In this document: positions 1-8,418 of the stretch, one piece after another
Numbering within the stretch: the stretch's first letter is position 1
How the letters are laid out: each line of letters opens with the position of its first letter
Assembly (NCBI RefSeq): GCF_039545135.1
Contig: NZ_BAABRU010000010.1
Location: forward strand, 1 to 64,000
Direction: 5' to 3'
DNA from: Herpetosiphon gulosus
Lineage (GTDB): Bacteria; Chloroflexota; Chloroflexia; Chloroflexales; Herpetosiphonaceae
Length of the DNA: 64,000 bases
Translations under genes and position numbers: made by a program
Notes under the pieces: model-generated
The model's database searches: none
What the model was told of the DNA's origin: nothing
The model's input: only the letters and a program-made list of their open reading frames with translations

Positions 1-126
1 GGTCGCCACGCGGTTTGAGAAGCTGGCCCTGAACTATCTCGGATTCGTCCATTTGGCCATGATTCAACGCGTGGTTCGGACACTTGCACCATCAATACCG
101 CTATCTTGAATTATCAGACAGAGCCT
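1..126 (+). mobile_element. Right end of an IS5-like insertion sequence
   Basis: The transposase stop at 109 is followed by about 17 bases that, read inward on the minus strand, begin GGCTCTGTCTGATAATTC, a plausible terminal inverted repeat. Past this point the minus strand resumes HNH coding sequence. The exact boundary (about 124-128) and the target duplication cannot be fixed, because the left end of the element lies outside the window. Confidence 0.5.
2..109 (+). CDS. IS5-like transposase, C-terminal fragment (cut by window edge)
   Basis: The frame is open from the left edge and encodes 35 residues ending at a TGA at 107-109. The sequence reads ATRFEKLALNYLGFVHLA and then a short basic tail. 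This resembles the last helix of IS5-family DDE transposases, where an R-[FY]-[DE]-K-x-A motif is followed by a hydrophobic 'FLxxVxLA' stretch. Only the end of the gene is visible, so neither the catalytic triad nor the subgroup can be judged. It lies directly against the truncated end of the HNH gene on the other strand, which fits an insertion into that gene. Confidence 0.6.
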   Translation, partial: VATRFEKLALNYLGFVHLAMIQRVVRTLAPSIPLS

Positions 127-771
127 AAATCTCCATAAACTTTGGCAAAATCAAAATCACAAATAAAACAAGCCGATCCATAGTGATCAATACAGCGCTG
201 GCGGGCTTCGGGATTTCGCTCATAACGAGTTACTAATGATTGATATTCTGCTCCTTCAATAAAAATCTCTGGGCTTACTACTGATTGATAAGGTTGTATG
301 GCTGGTAAGTCAAAAAAATTCGCTTGGGTTGCGGTTGACCAATCTTCTTCGACAGTAGAGGTATTTTCTATAGGTCGTTTTCGTAGATCTAGGATAAGGC
401 GTTCAGGATTTGATTGTATCCAAGGGTCAATAATCGAATTAAATTCTTCAATCCATTCGTTAGAATACACTTCATGTCGCATTGTAGATACAATCATAAT
501 TTCATCATTTTGCATAATTTTTAGATTATCTGGTAAATCAGGAGTATTCCAACCTTGTACAATCACAATTGTACCATTATCAGGAATATATCTTTCTTTT
601 TTTATATCCTTTTTCTTTATATATAATGTATAGATGATTATTTCTTTCTTTAGTGTAAACATAATTAACTAGTATTTTCTGATATCCATCATTCCTAAAT
701 GCTAGGTCATCTTTGGGATAAACATAAATAGTTGCTTGTTCAGTTTTTTGCAGAACAGACATAATAAACAA
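114..771 (-). pseudogene. HNH endonuclease gene, frameshifted and truncated by an insertion sequence
   Basis: Two overlapping minus-strand frames make up one gene. The first (start at 771, MFIMSVLQKTEQATIYVY) runs out at 580. The second carries on in another frame to 114. Both can be joined if one A is removed from a seven-A run (plus-strand T at 597-603). The downstream part ends with YERNPEARQRCIDHYG, CFICDFDFAKVYG, the opening of an HNH domain (first zinc-knuckle CxxC and the 'VYG' segment) found in McrA-like restriction nucleases. The GKGFIHVHH catalytic half that should follow is missing, because the insertion-sequence end begins there. The gene is unlikely to be functional. The base composition is AT-richer than its neighbours, which suggests acquisition by transfer. 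The one-base shift could be a sequencing error in the homopolymer, but the loss of the catalytic end stands regardless. Confidence 0.7.
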
Positions 772-811
772 CTCCTACAATCAGATCTTAGGATATTGCT
801 TAAACTAAAAT

Positions 812-1025
812 AGAGCAAAGAACCAAGCATCATCTATGCTCTATGTGTAATGGTTTATAAGGTTGGCAATGATGAATAGCCCTCACCCCCTAGCCCGCAC
901 GCGAGGCGAGGGGGAACCGCTCTACGAGTGCTCCCCTCGCCCGCCGCAGTGGGAGAGGGGCTGGGGTGAGGGAATTAATGATGGTTGTTCATGCTATAAA
1001 CCATTACACCTATGTTCTTTGCTCT
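812..1025. repeat. Nested inverted-repeat element, about 214 bp
   Basis: The outer arms are AGAGCAAAGAAC at 812-823 and its reverse complement at 1014-1025. A second pair, TGTAATGGTTTATA at 846-859 and its reverse complement at 995-1008, lies inside. The core (880-972) is an imperfect palindrome running from CCCTCACCCC to GGGGTGAGGG. Related cores occur at 34090-34204 and 49313-49391, and the latter keeps one GTGTAATGG arm. There is no open frame. It behaves like a non-autonomous MITE-like or REP-like repeat and may also terminate transcription. Confidence 0.7.
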
Positions 1026-1036
1026 ACGCTCTTTAA

Positions 1037-3292
1037 CTAGCCAATCAGTGTGCCAGCGACCGTATTTTCGCGGCGAGCCTCGATCACATCCTTGACGCGA
1101 TTGAGTTTATCCAAAATGCGACTAAGTTGATCGATGCTCTCGATGCGGATGGTGGCAAGCAAGGTGGCGCGGCCATGATGTTTATTATCCAATTGCTGCA
1201 CTGCTTGAATATTGATATTGCCATCAGCAATCGCATTGGTTACATCACGCCAAAGCCCGACCCGATCCCATGCTTCGATGCGAATTGGTACAGGATAGGA
1301 TTGTTTTTCAGTTGCCCCACCCCAATCAACATCGATCAAACGTTCGCGGTTGCGCTCATGCAAAACGTTATGGCAATCCATGCGGTGAACCGTGATGCCA
1401 TGACCACGAGTGGTATAGCCAATCACGGCTTCGGGATAGACCGGATTACAGCAATGGGCGATGCGGGTATAGACATCGGTTTCGCCACGCACGATAATTG
1501 TGCCAGGTTTGACCGGCTTGGAAGGCGGGGCAATCGTGGGAATTGCCGCCAATGGCTCTTCCTCAGCACCTTTATCGCTGATGACGCGCTGAATCGCTTG
1601 GCGTGGCGAAAGATCACCATTGCCAATCGCGGCCAGAAAATCCTCGCTATTTTTCATGGCATTGGCGCGAATCAACTCTTCCATGGTTGGGCGCACACCC
1701 AAGCGTTTGAGTTCTTTGTCAATTAATTCGCGGCCAGCCGAAATATTGACATCGTTTTCTTGGCGACGGAACCAGCGTTTGATATGGGTGCGTGCACCGT
1801 TTGATTTAACATATTCCAGCCAGTCGCGCGAGGGGCCGCGCGGCACTTTGCTAGTCACAACATCGACAATTTCGCCATGTTGCAGTTGATAATACAGCGG
1901 CACTGGCTTATTGTTGACCCGTGCCCCAATACAGCGATTGCCAACCTCAGAGTGAATCCGATAGGCAAAATCGATTGGGGTTGAGCCTTTGGGTAGATCG
2001 ATGATTTTGCCCTTGGGAGTGAGCACAAACACCTGATCGCGCAGCACATCTTCCTTGACTGTCTCGAAAAACTCGGTCGGATCAAGGTCGCGCTGGCCGT
2101 TGATCGCTGAGCGCAGCCAAGCTAATTTGGTTTCAAACGATTGATCGTGTTTGTTGCCAAAGCCTTCTTTATAGCGCCAGTGGGCGGCAATCCCATATTC
2201 AGAAACTTCGTGCATCTCGTAGGTGCGAATTTGCACTTCACATGGCTGCTCACCTGGAATCACCACAGTTGTATGCAGCGAACGATACATGCTCTCCTTG
2301 GGCACAGCAATATAATCGTCGAATTCGCTCATAATTGGAATCCAAGTTGAGTGAACCAAACCTAACACACGATAACATTCATCAACACTATTGACCATAA
2401 CCCGCACTGCCAATTGATCATAAATTTGATCAAGGCTAACGCTCTTGCGCTCCATTTTGCGGGCGATTGAATAGATGTGTTTGGGGCGGCCTGTAACTTC
2501 AGCTTTAATATTATCGCGGTCGAGGATCTGCTTGAGGCGGGCAATGACCCGTTGCACAATGCGCTCACGGGTTTCGCGGCGCAAGTTGAGCTGACGACCA
2601 ATTTCGCTATACTTTTCGGGGTTGATATAGCGAAACGAAAGGTCTTCTAGCTCCCACTTAAATTGCCAAATCCCGAGGCGATGGGCGAGTGGCGCATAGA
2701 CTTCGAGGGTTTCGCGGGCAATGCGTTGCTGTTTATCAGGGCGCATTGCGCCAAGCGTGCGCATATTGTGCAAGCGGTCGGCCAGCTTGATTAGCACCAC
2801 GCGCGGATCATCGGCCATCGCAATAAACATCTTGCGATAGGTGATCGCTTGGGCTTCTTCGATGCTTTTGGCTTCCAGCTTGCTTAGTTTGGTCACGCCA
2901 TCGACGATATGGGCGACTTCGCGGCCAAAATCGGCGCGAATTTGCTCCAAGGTAATCGGCGTATCTTCAACCACATCGTGCAAAAGTGCAGCAGCGACCG
3001 ATTGGGGGTCGAGCTTCATATCGACCAAAATATGGGCGACTTGCACCGGATGCAGAAAATAAGGCTCCCCCGATTTACGAATTTGGGGAGCATGGGCGAC
3101 CTTGGCTACATCCCAGGCCCGCTCGATTAATTGAAATTCATCAAGCGGCCAATAGGTACGCATGCGGCTGATCAGCGCTTCACTTTCATGAACTAGCGGC
3201 GAACTAGCGGGAGTCGCAGTGATGTATTTCGGGCTCTCGCTATGGGTTGCATCATCATTATAAGAACTAGGCATATGGGGTGCGAGGTCCAT
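1037..3292 (-). CDS. rel: Bifunctional (p)ppGpp synthetase/hydrolase, RelA/SpoT family
   Basis: This is a long Rel/SpoT protein (751 residues from the chosen start) that makes and degrades the stringent-response alarmone (p)ppGpp. The N-terminal HD hydrolase domain is complete, with H81, H105-D106 in LLHDVVEDTP and D172 in KLADRLHNMRTL. The synthetase domain has RPKHIYSIARKM, the YIAVPK segment and EVQIRT followed by GIAAHWRYKEG. A TGS domain (VFVLTPKGKIIDLPKGSTPIDFAY region), a zinc-finger-like region and a C-terminal ACT domain follow. ATG at 3292 is preferred because GAGGG lies five bases upstream. The longer frame back to 3382 would start upstream of the predicted transcription start. It is transcribed divergently from glutamate synthase, so both respond from one 450-bp intergenic region. 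Confidence 0.95.
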   Translation of the reverse strand: MDLAPHMPSSYNDDATHSESPKYITATPASSPLVHESEALISRMRTYWPLDEFQLIERAWDVAKVAHAPQIRKSGEPYFLHPVQVAHILVDMKLDPQSVAAALLHDVVEDTPITLEQIRADFGREVAHIVDGVTKLSKLEAKSIEEAQAITYRKMFIAMADDPRVVLIKLADRLHNMRTLGAMRPDKQQRIARETLEVYAPLAHRLGIWQFKWELEDLSFRYINPEKYSEIGRQLNLRRETRERIVQRVIARLKQILDRDNIKAEVTGRPKHIYSIARKMERKSVSLDQIYDQLAVRVMVNSVDECYRVLGLVHSTWIPIMSEFDDYIAVPKESMYRSLHTTVVIPGEQPCEVQIRTYEMHEVSEYGIAAHWRYKEGFGNKHDQSFETKLAWLRSAINGQRDLDPTEFFETVKEDVLRDQVFVLTPKGKIIDLPKGSTPIDFAYRIHSEVGNRCIGARVNNKPVPLYYQLQHGEIVDVVTSKVPRGPSRDWLEYVKSNGARTHIKRWFRRQENDVNISAGRELIDKELKRLGVRPTMEELIRANAMKNSEDFLAAIGNGDLSPRQAIQRVISDKGAEEEPLAAIPTIAPPSKPVKPGTIIVRGETDVYTRIAHCCNPVYPEAVIGYTTRGHGITVHRMDCHNVLHERNRERLIDVDWGGATEKQSYPVPIRIEAWDRVGLWRDVTNAIADGNINIQAVQQLDNKHHGRATLLATIRIESIDQLSRILDKLNRVKDVIEARRENTVAGTLIG

Positions 3293-3360
3293 AATGACCC
3301 TCGTTTCTAGCGTCATTGCGCTGTTGTGTCGCGATCCATTTTCTGCTGATTGTAGCGAAC

Positions 3361-3389
3361 AGATTAACACGCCCCTATACACATGTCAA
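3361..3389 (-). promoter_or_regulatory. Candidate promoter of rel
   Basis: On the minus strand TTGACA (3389-3384), a 17-base spacer and TAATCT (3366-3361) form a sigma-70-type promoter with a perfect -35 and a weak -10. The predicted start near 3354 leaves a leader of about 60 bases before the ATG at 3292. Confidence 0.45.
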
Positions 3390-3443
3390 GCAAATCGTAT
3401 GCCACAATGACGCAACGTGTTATGCAGATTACCCAAACGCCAA

Positions 3444-3472
3444 TTGACACATTGCACAAATTAACATAGAAT
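3444..3472 (+). promoter_or_regulatory. Candidate promoter of the glutamate synthase gene
   Basis: TTGACA at 3444-3449 and TAGAAT at 3467-3472 are separated by 17 bases. This is a near-consensus housekeeping promoter. Transcription would begin near 3479, giving a leader of about 265 bases. Confidence 0.65.
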
Positions 3473-3478
3473 AGCTTT

Positions 3479-3744
3479 AACTCTGATTTAACACACCTCT
3501 TGGTCTAACACATACACGTTCGCCAACTTTTGCCCAACTAAACAAACTCAACTCGTCAACCAGACGAACTAGGTTTCCCCTCCTGCAATGATGCAGAATG
3601 CACCAATGAAGGCTCTCCCGCAGCGATGACGCTGGTGGTTTACCCAACGTTTCTTTGTGCTACCTGAAAATGCGCCATGGTATAGGGCAGCGTTGCTAAC
3701 GCCGTCGCGTATTTGCCAACTCCCTGCGCGAAAGGAGACCTCGC
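3479..3744 (+). promoter_or_regulatory. Long structured 5' leader of glutamate synthase, no known riboswitch recognised
   Basis: The leader holds three short perfect hairpins: CTGCA-ATGA-TGCAG (3583-3596), CAGCG-ATGA-CGCTG (3621-3634) and GCGTT-GCT-AACGC (3690-3702). Two share the same ATGA loop. The ribosome binding site AAAGGAG is just before the ATG. I compared it by eye with T-box, TPP, cobalamin, glutamine and c-di-GMP leader consensus features and found no convincing match. A regulatory role is an inference from length and structure. Confidence 0.4.
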
Positions 3745-6700
3745 ATGAACCGCCTGTTGTATGACCCACGCTTTGAACACGATGCATGTGGCATTGGCTT
3801 TGTCGCTCGAATTGATGGAAAACCAACCCATGCAACAGTGAGCTTAGCCCTCGCGGCGCTTGGTAGTCTGACCCATCGCGGTGGGATTGCCGCCGACGGT
3901 CTGACAGGTGATGGCGCTGGCCTCTTAACTACGATTCCACGCGCATTTATGGCCCGTGAATTAGCTGCTCGCCGGATTTTGGCGAATCCCCAACGCATCG
4001 CAGTTGGCATGATCTTTTTGCCAACCAGCAATACCGAACGCGCCCGCGAATTGATCGATGATGCGCTCGTCTGGCGAGGCTTACGACCGCTTGGTTGGCG
4101 TGAAGTACCGCTTGATCGTGAGCAACTTGGCCCGATTGCCCGTGATATTTGCCCACAGATTGAGCAAGTTTGGGTTGATCGCCCGGCCACGATGGACGAC
4201 GATAGCTTTGAACGCGAACTCTACCGTGCCCGCCGCCGCGCCGAACGCACCGCCCTCGCCGAGAACATCGACCTCTACATTCCTTCACTCTCTTGTCGCA
4301 CGATTGTTTATAAAGGTTTGATGTTGCCAAGTCGGCTCTCACTGTTCTACCCCGATTTAGCTGATAGCGATTATATTGCCAGCGCTGCGGTTTACCACCA
4401 ACGTTATTCCACCAACACCATGCCAACCTGGAGCCGCGCTCAACCCTTCCGCGTGGTCAGTCACAACGGCGAAATCAACACTTTGGCTGGTAATGTGAAT
4501 TGGATGCGAGCACGCGAAGCCCATCTCTCCAGCCCGCTGTTGGGTAATGTGCGCGAACTTGCGCCAATTGTTGATGAACGTGGCAGTGATTCAGCCCAAT
4601 TCGATAATGTATTGGAATTGTTGGTGCGCGCTGGCCGCGATGTGCGCCATTCCTTATTAATGATGATGCCCGAAGCTTGGGAACATATCGCTGATCTCCC
4701 GCAAGATGTGCGCGATTTCTACCAGTGGCACGCCAATTTGATGGAAGCTTGGGACGGCCCCGCCGCCATGACCTTCTGTGATGGCAAAATTGTTGGTTCG
4801 GCCTTGGATCGCAACGGCTTGCGCCCCGCCCGCTATATCGTCACTGACGATGGTTTAGTGGTTGTAGGCAGCGAAGTTGGGGCAACCCCTGTCGATGAAG
4901 ATCGAATTATTCGCAAGGGTCGGCTTGGCCCAGGCCAGATGATCGCTGTTGATCTGATTAAAGGCCAATTGCTGGATAACACCGCTGTCAAAGCCATGTT
5001 TGCTGCCCGCCAACCCTACGGCCAATGGCTGCAAAACAAGAGCGTCGATTTGGCTGAGTTGGTCGAGGCCTACACCGAAGCCGCCGTCGAACTCAACCCC
5101 GATGATTTATTGCGCTTGCAAGCGGCCTTTGGTTATACCGACGAAAACTTGGCGATGGTGCTCAAGCCAATGGGTCGTGAAGGCGCTGAACCAATTGGTT
5201 CGATGGGCGACGACACCCCAATGGCAGTCTTCTCGAACTTGGCTCGCCCGGTCTATGGTTACCTCAAACAACGCTTTGCTGAAGTAACCAACCCACCAAT
5301 TGATCCCTTGCGCGAACAATTGGTGATGTCGTTGTCGATTCGCTTAGGGCCACGCCACAATATTTTGCTCGAACGCCCTGATCAAGCTCACCAAATTGCT
5401 TTGGCCAGCCCAATTTTGCGCAATATCGAGCTAGCAGCCTTGCGAGCTTGTACTGATCGCAGTTTTGGCACCGCCACCTTGGATACCACCTTCCCGGTTA
5501 CCGACGATGCTCAATGGATCGAACATGCACTCGATGATTTGTGTAGTAGCGCCGATCGTGCTTTGGATACTGGGGCAACCATTCTGGTGTTGAGTGACCG
5601 CGAAGTTGCGCCTCAACGCATTGCCATCCCAACTGTCTTGGCGCTGGGCGCAGTCCACCATCATCTGATTCGCACTGGTCGCCGCTCAACCTGCTCGTTG
5701 ATTGTCAAAACTGGTGAAGCCCATGAAGTCCATCATGTGGCGGTTTTGGTTGGCTACGGCGCTGAAGCCGTCAACCCATATGTTGCGATTGCCACGATTC
5801 GCGAAATTGCCAAAGAACGCTCACGCACGCCAATCACCGCCGATCAAGCCGAAGATAACTATGTGCATTCATTGGAAAAAGGCTTGCTCAAGGTGATGTC
5901 GAAAATGGGCATCTCAACGGTTGATAGCTATTGTGGAGCACAAATCTTCGAAGCGATTGGCTTGAGCGATGCAGTGCTTGCCCGTTGTCTGACTGGCACG
6001 CCATCACGCTTTGGTGGAGCCGATTGGCAGCGCTTGGGCCGCGAAAGCTACCAACGCCATGCCCAAGCTTTTGGTTTGGAAAAACCAGCCCTCAGCCACC
6101 CAGGCTTATACAAATTCCGCAAAGATGGCGAATATCACGCCTTCCAACCAGCGGTGGTGCACGCTTTGCAAAAAGCCGTGCGAGCAGCAGTCGATAATGG
6201 TGCAGATTTCGAAGCGGGCTATACGACCTATCGCGAATATAGCGATTTGCTGAACAAACGCCAACCCTCCGACCCGCGCGATTTGCTGGATTTCGTCGCA
6301 ACCGAGCCAATTGCAATCGATGAGGTTGAGTCAATCGAAACGATTGTCAAACGCTTTTCGACGGCGGCAATTTCCTATGGTTCGTTGAGCGCCGAAGCTC
6401 ACGAAACCTTGGCAATCGCCATGAATCGGCTCGGCGGTATGAGCAATAGCGGCGAAGGCGGCGAAGACCCCGAGCGCTTTGGCACCGAAAAAGTCAGCGC
6501 GATTAAGCAAATTGCCTCAGGTCGTTTCGGGGTTACGCCTAGCTACCTGATGAACGCTCGCGAACTGCAAATCAAAATGGCCCAAGGCTCCAAGCCCGGT
6601 GAAGGCGGCCAAATTCCAGGCAATAAAGTCACCGAAGATATTGCCCGCACACGCCACACCACGCCAGGCGTAACCTTGATTTCGCCACCACCCCACCACG

Positions 6701-8202
6701 ATATTTATTCAATTGAGGATTTAGCTCAGTTGATTTACGACATGCGCACGATCAACCCCACTGCTGCGGTTTCGGTCAAGCTTGTCTCGGAAATGGGGGT
6801 TGGCACGATTGCCGCAGGCGTAGTCAAAGGCGGCGCTGATGTGGTGTTGATTAGTGGCAATTCAGGTGGCACCGGCGCTTCACCCTTGTCATCAATCAAA
6901 AACGTCGGTATTCCGTGGGAAATTGGCTTGGCTGAAACCCAACAAACCCTGATGATCAACCAACTGCGTGATCGGGTGCGGGTGCGGGCCGATGGTGGCT
7001 TGCGCACTGGCCGCGACGTAGTAATGGCGGCATTGCTTGGCGCAGATGAATATTCCTTTGGCACCTCAGCGCTGATTGCCGAAGGCTGTGTGATGGCTCG
7101 CGCCTGCCACAACAACACCTGCCCAGTTGGGATTGCCACTCAACGCGCCGATTTACGCGCCAAATTCCCCGGCAAGCCCGAGCATGTGATGGCCTTTATG
7201 CAGTTTATCGCCCAAGAAGTGCGCGAATTGCTGGCCCAACTTGGTGCTCGTAGCTTGAACGAAATTATTGGCCGCGTCGAATTGTTACGCCAACGCCAAA
7301 CCAACAACCCCGACCACGATGCGCTTGATCTTAGCCCATTGTTGGGTTTGGCCAATGCTGGCCCACGGCGCTTCAACGGGATGCCGCAGTTGGTTGGCAT
7401 CGATCGACTCAATCAATTTTTGGTCGATAGTGCCTTGCCAAGTGCCAAAGCTGGCCAAGAAGTGATTATCAATGCCGAAATCACCAACGAAGATCGCTCA
7501 ACTGGGATCACCTTGGCAGGCGAATTGGCGCTGCTCAAAAATACTGGTCATGTCACCATGAATTTTGCTGGCAGTGCTGGCCAAAGCTTTGCTGCCTTCG
7601 CGACGCGCGGCATGCAACTCAACTTGGTTGGCGATGCTAACGATTATGTTGGTAAAGGCTTGGCTGGTGGTGAAATTGTCGTCAGACCACGGCCAACCGC
7701 CCAGTTCCTTGCCCACGAAGCCACAATTATTGGCAACACCGCCTTGTACGGCGCGACCAGTGGTAGTTTGTATGCTGCTGGCCGCGCTGGCGAGCGCTTT
7801 GCTGTGCGCAATAGCGGTGCGGTTGCCGTCATTGAAGGCATCGGCGAGCATGGTTGCGAATATATGACAGGTGGCACAGTTGTGGTGCTTGGTAGCACTG
7901 GCAACAACTTTGGCGCAGGCATGAGTGGTGGTCAAGCCTTTGTCTACGACCCCAACGAACGCTTCCTTGGCCGCCTCAACGATGATATGGTGATCGCCGA
8001 ACGGGTTGAATCACCACTGGTTGCCGACCACTTACGCGAGCTGATCGAGCGCCACGCGGCACTAACGGGAAGTGTCCAGGCCAACGATATTCTCGCCAAC
8101 TGGGAAGATCAACAAGGAGCCTTCTGGCACATTATTTCCAAGGCGGCTCATGCTGCTGCGGCCCAAAATAACCAACCAGAATTGGCTAAAGTCGCCGCTT
8201 AA
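3745..8202 (+). CDS. gltB: Glutamate synthase, large subunit (GOGAT)
   Basis: The protein (1485 residues) is full length for the GOGAT alpha subunit, which transfers the amide of glutamine to 2-oxoglutarate to give two glutamates. The class II amidotransferase nucleophile is C15 in HDACGIGFV, exposed after removal of a 14-residue propeptide. The central and FMN-binding domains follow, with GSMGDDTPMAVFSN, and the synthase domain contains QGSKPGEGGQIPGNK. The 3Fe-4S ligands are C1115, C1121 and C1126 in CVMARACHNNTCPVG. A C-terminal GXGXG beta-helix domain ends the protein. AAAGGAG lies seven bases before the ATG. No gltD (NADPH-binding small subunit) is next to it. The gene is monocistronic with its own terminator, so the electron donor (ferredoxin or a remote GltD) cannot be decided here. 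Confidence 0.97.
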   Translation: MNRLLYDPRFEHDACGIGFVARIDGKPTHATVSLALAALGSLTHRGGIAADGLTGDGAGLLTTIPRAFMARELAARRILANPQRIAVGMIFLPTSNTERARELIDDALVWRGLRPLGWREVPLDREQLGPIARDICPQIEQVWVDRPATMDDDSFERELYRARRRAERTALAENIDLYIPSLSCRTIVYKGLMLPSRLSLFYPDLADSDYIASAAVYHQRYSTNTMPTWSRAQPFRVVSHNGEINTLAGNVNWMRAREAHLSSPLLGNVRELAPIVDERGSDSAQFDNVLELLVRAGRDVRHSLLMMMPEAWEHIADLPQDVRDFYQWHANLMEAWDGPAAMTFCDGKIVGSALDRNGLRPARYIVTDDGLVVVGSEVGATPVDEDRIIRKGRLGPGQMIAVDLIKGQLLDNTAVKAMFAARQPYGQWLQNKSVDLAELVEAYTEAAVELNPDDLLRLQAAFGYTDENLAMVLKPMGREGAEPIGSMGDDTPMAVFSNLARPVYGYLKQRFAEVTNPPIDPLREQLVMSLSIRLGPRHNILLERPDQAHQIALASPILRNIELAALRACTDRSFGTATLDTTFPVTDDAQWIEHALDDLCSSADRALDTGATILVLSDREVAPQRIAIPTVLALGAVHHHLIRTGRRSTCSLIVKTGEAHEVHHVAVLVGYGAEAVNPYVAIATIREIAKERSRTPITADQAEDNYVHSLEKGLLKVMSKMGISTVDSYCGAQIFEAIGLSDAVLARCLTGTPSRFGGADWQRLGRESYQRHAQAFGLEKPALSHPGLYKFRKDGEYHAFQPAVVHALQKAVRAAVDNGADFEAGYTTYREYSDLLNKRQPSDPRDLLDFVATEPIAIDEVESIETIVKRFSTAAISYGSLSAEAHETLAIAMNRLGGMSNSGEGGEDPERFGTEKVSAIKQIASGRFGVTPSYLMNARELQIKMAQGSKPGEGGQIPGNKVTEDIARTRHTTPGVTLISPPPHHDIYSIEDLAQLIYDMRTINPTAAVSVKLVSEMGVGTIAAGVVKGGADVVLISGNSGGTGASPLSSIKNVGIPWEIGLAETQQTLMINQLRDRVRVRADGGLRTGRDVVMAALLGADEYSFGTSALIAEGCVMARACHNNTCPVGIATQRADLRAKFPGKPEHVMAFMQFIAQEVRELLAQLGARSLNEIIGRVELLRQRQTNNPDHDALDLSPLLGLANAGPRRFNGMPQLVGIDRLNQFLVDSALPSAKAGQEVIINAEITNEDRSTGITLAGELALLKNTGHVTMNFAGSAGQSFAAFATRGMQLNLVGDANDYVGKGLAGGEIVVRPRPTAQFLAHEATIIGNTALYGATSGSLYAAGRAGERFAVRNSGAVAVIEGIGEHGCEYMTGGTVVVLGSTGNNFGAGMSGGQAFVYDPNERFLGRLNDDMVIAERVESPLVADHLRELIERHAALTGSVQANDILANWEDQQGAFWHIISKAAHAAAAQNNQPELAKVAA

Positions 8203-8224
8203 CGCTAGTCACTCCACACACAGC

Positions 8225-8265
8225 AAGTACCAGCGATCAAGGGTGATCGCTGGTACTTGTTTAAA
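8225..8265 (+). terminator. Terminator after glutamate synthase
   Basis: A perfect 15-base stem, AAGTACCAGCGATCA at 8225-8239 pairing with 8244-8258 across a four-base loop, is followed by a weak T-rich tail (TGTTTA). It starts 22 bases after the stop codon. Confidence 0.8.
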
Positions 8266-8418
8266 GTATTAAGCTCTAGCGTAGTAGATTAAGCCAAGAA
8301 GTAAAAATTTAATAAAGAATACCGTGAAGCGTAAGGATGCTCGTAAGGTTCAAGCTTTAGGCTGCTTGTTAATGGGCAATTCAGATTAAAGCCCATTCAG
8401 CAATTTTAGAGAATAGCT

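Noticed and set aside
3479-3744. Known riboswitch (T-box, TPP, cobalamin, glutamine, c-di-GMP) before glutamate synthase
   Set aside because: None of the conserved cores could be recognised by eye; the hairpins are short and generic. Kept only as a finding to be tested.
3745-8202. gltD partner of glutamate synthase next to gltB
   Set aside because: The following gene is a histidine kinase after a strong terminator; no NADPH-binding small subunit is in the window.
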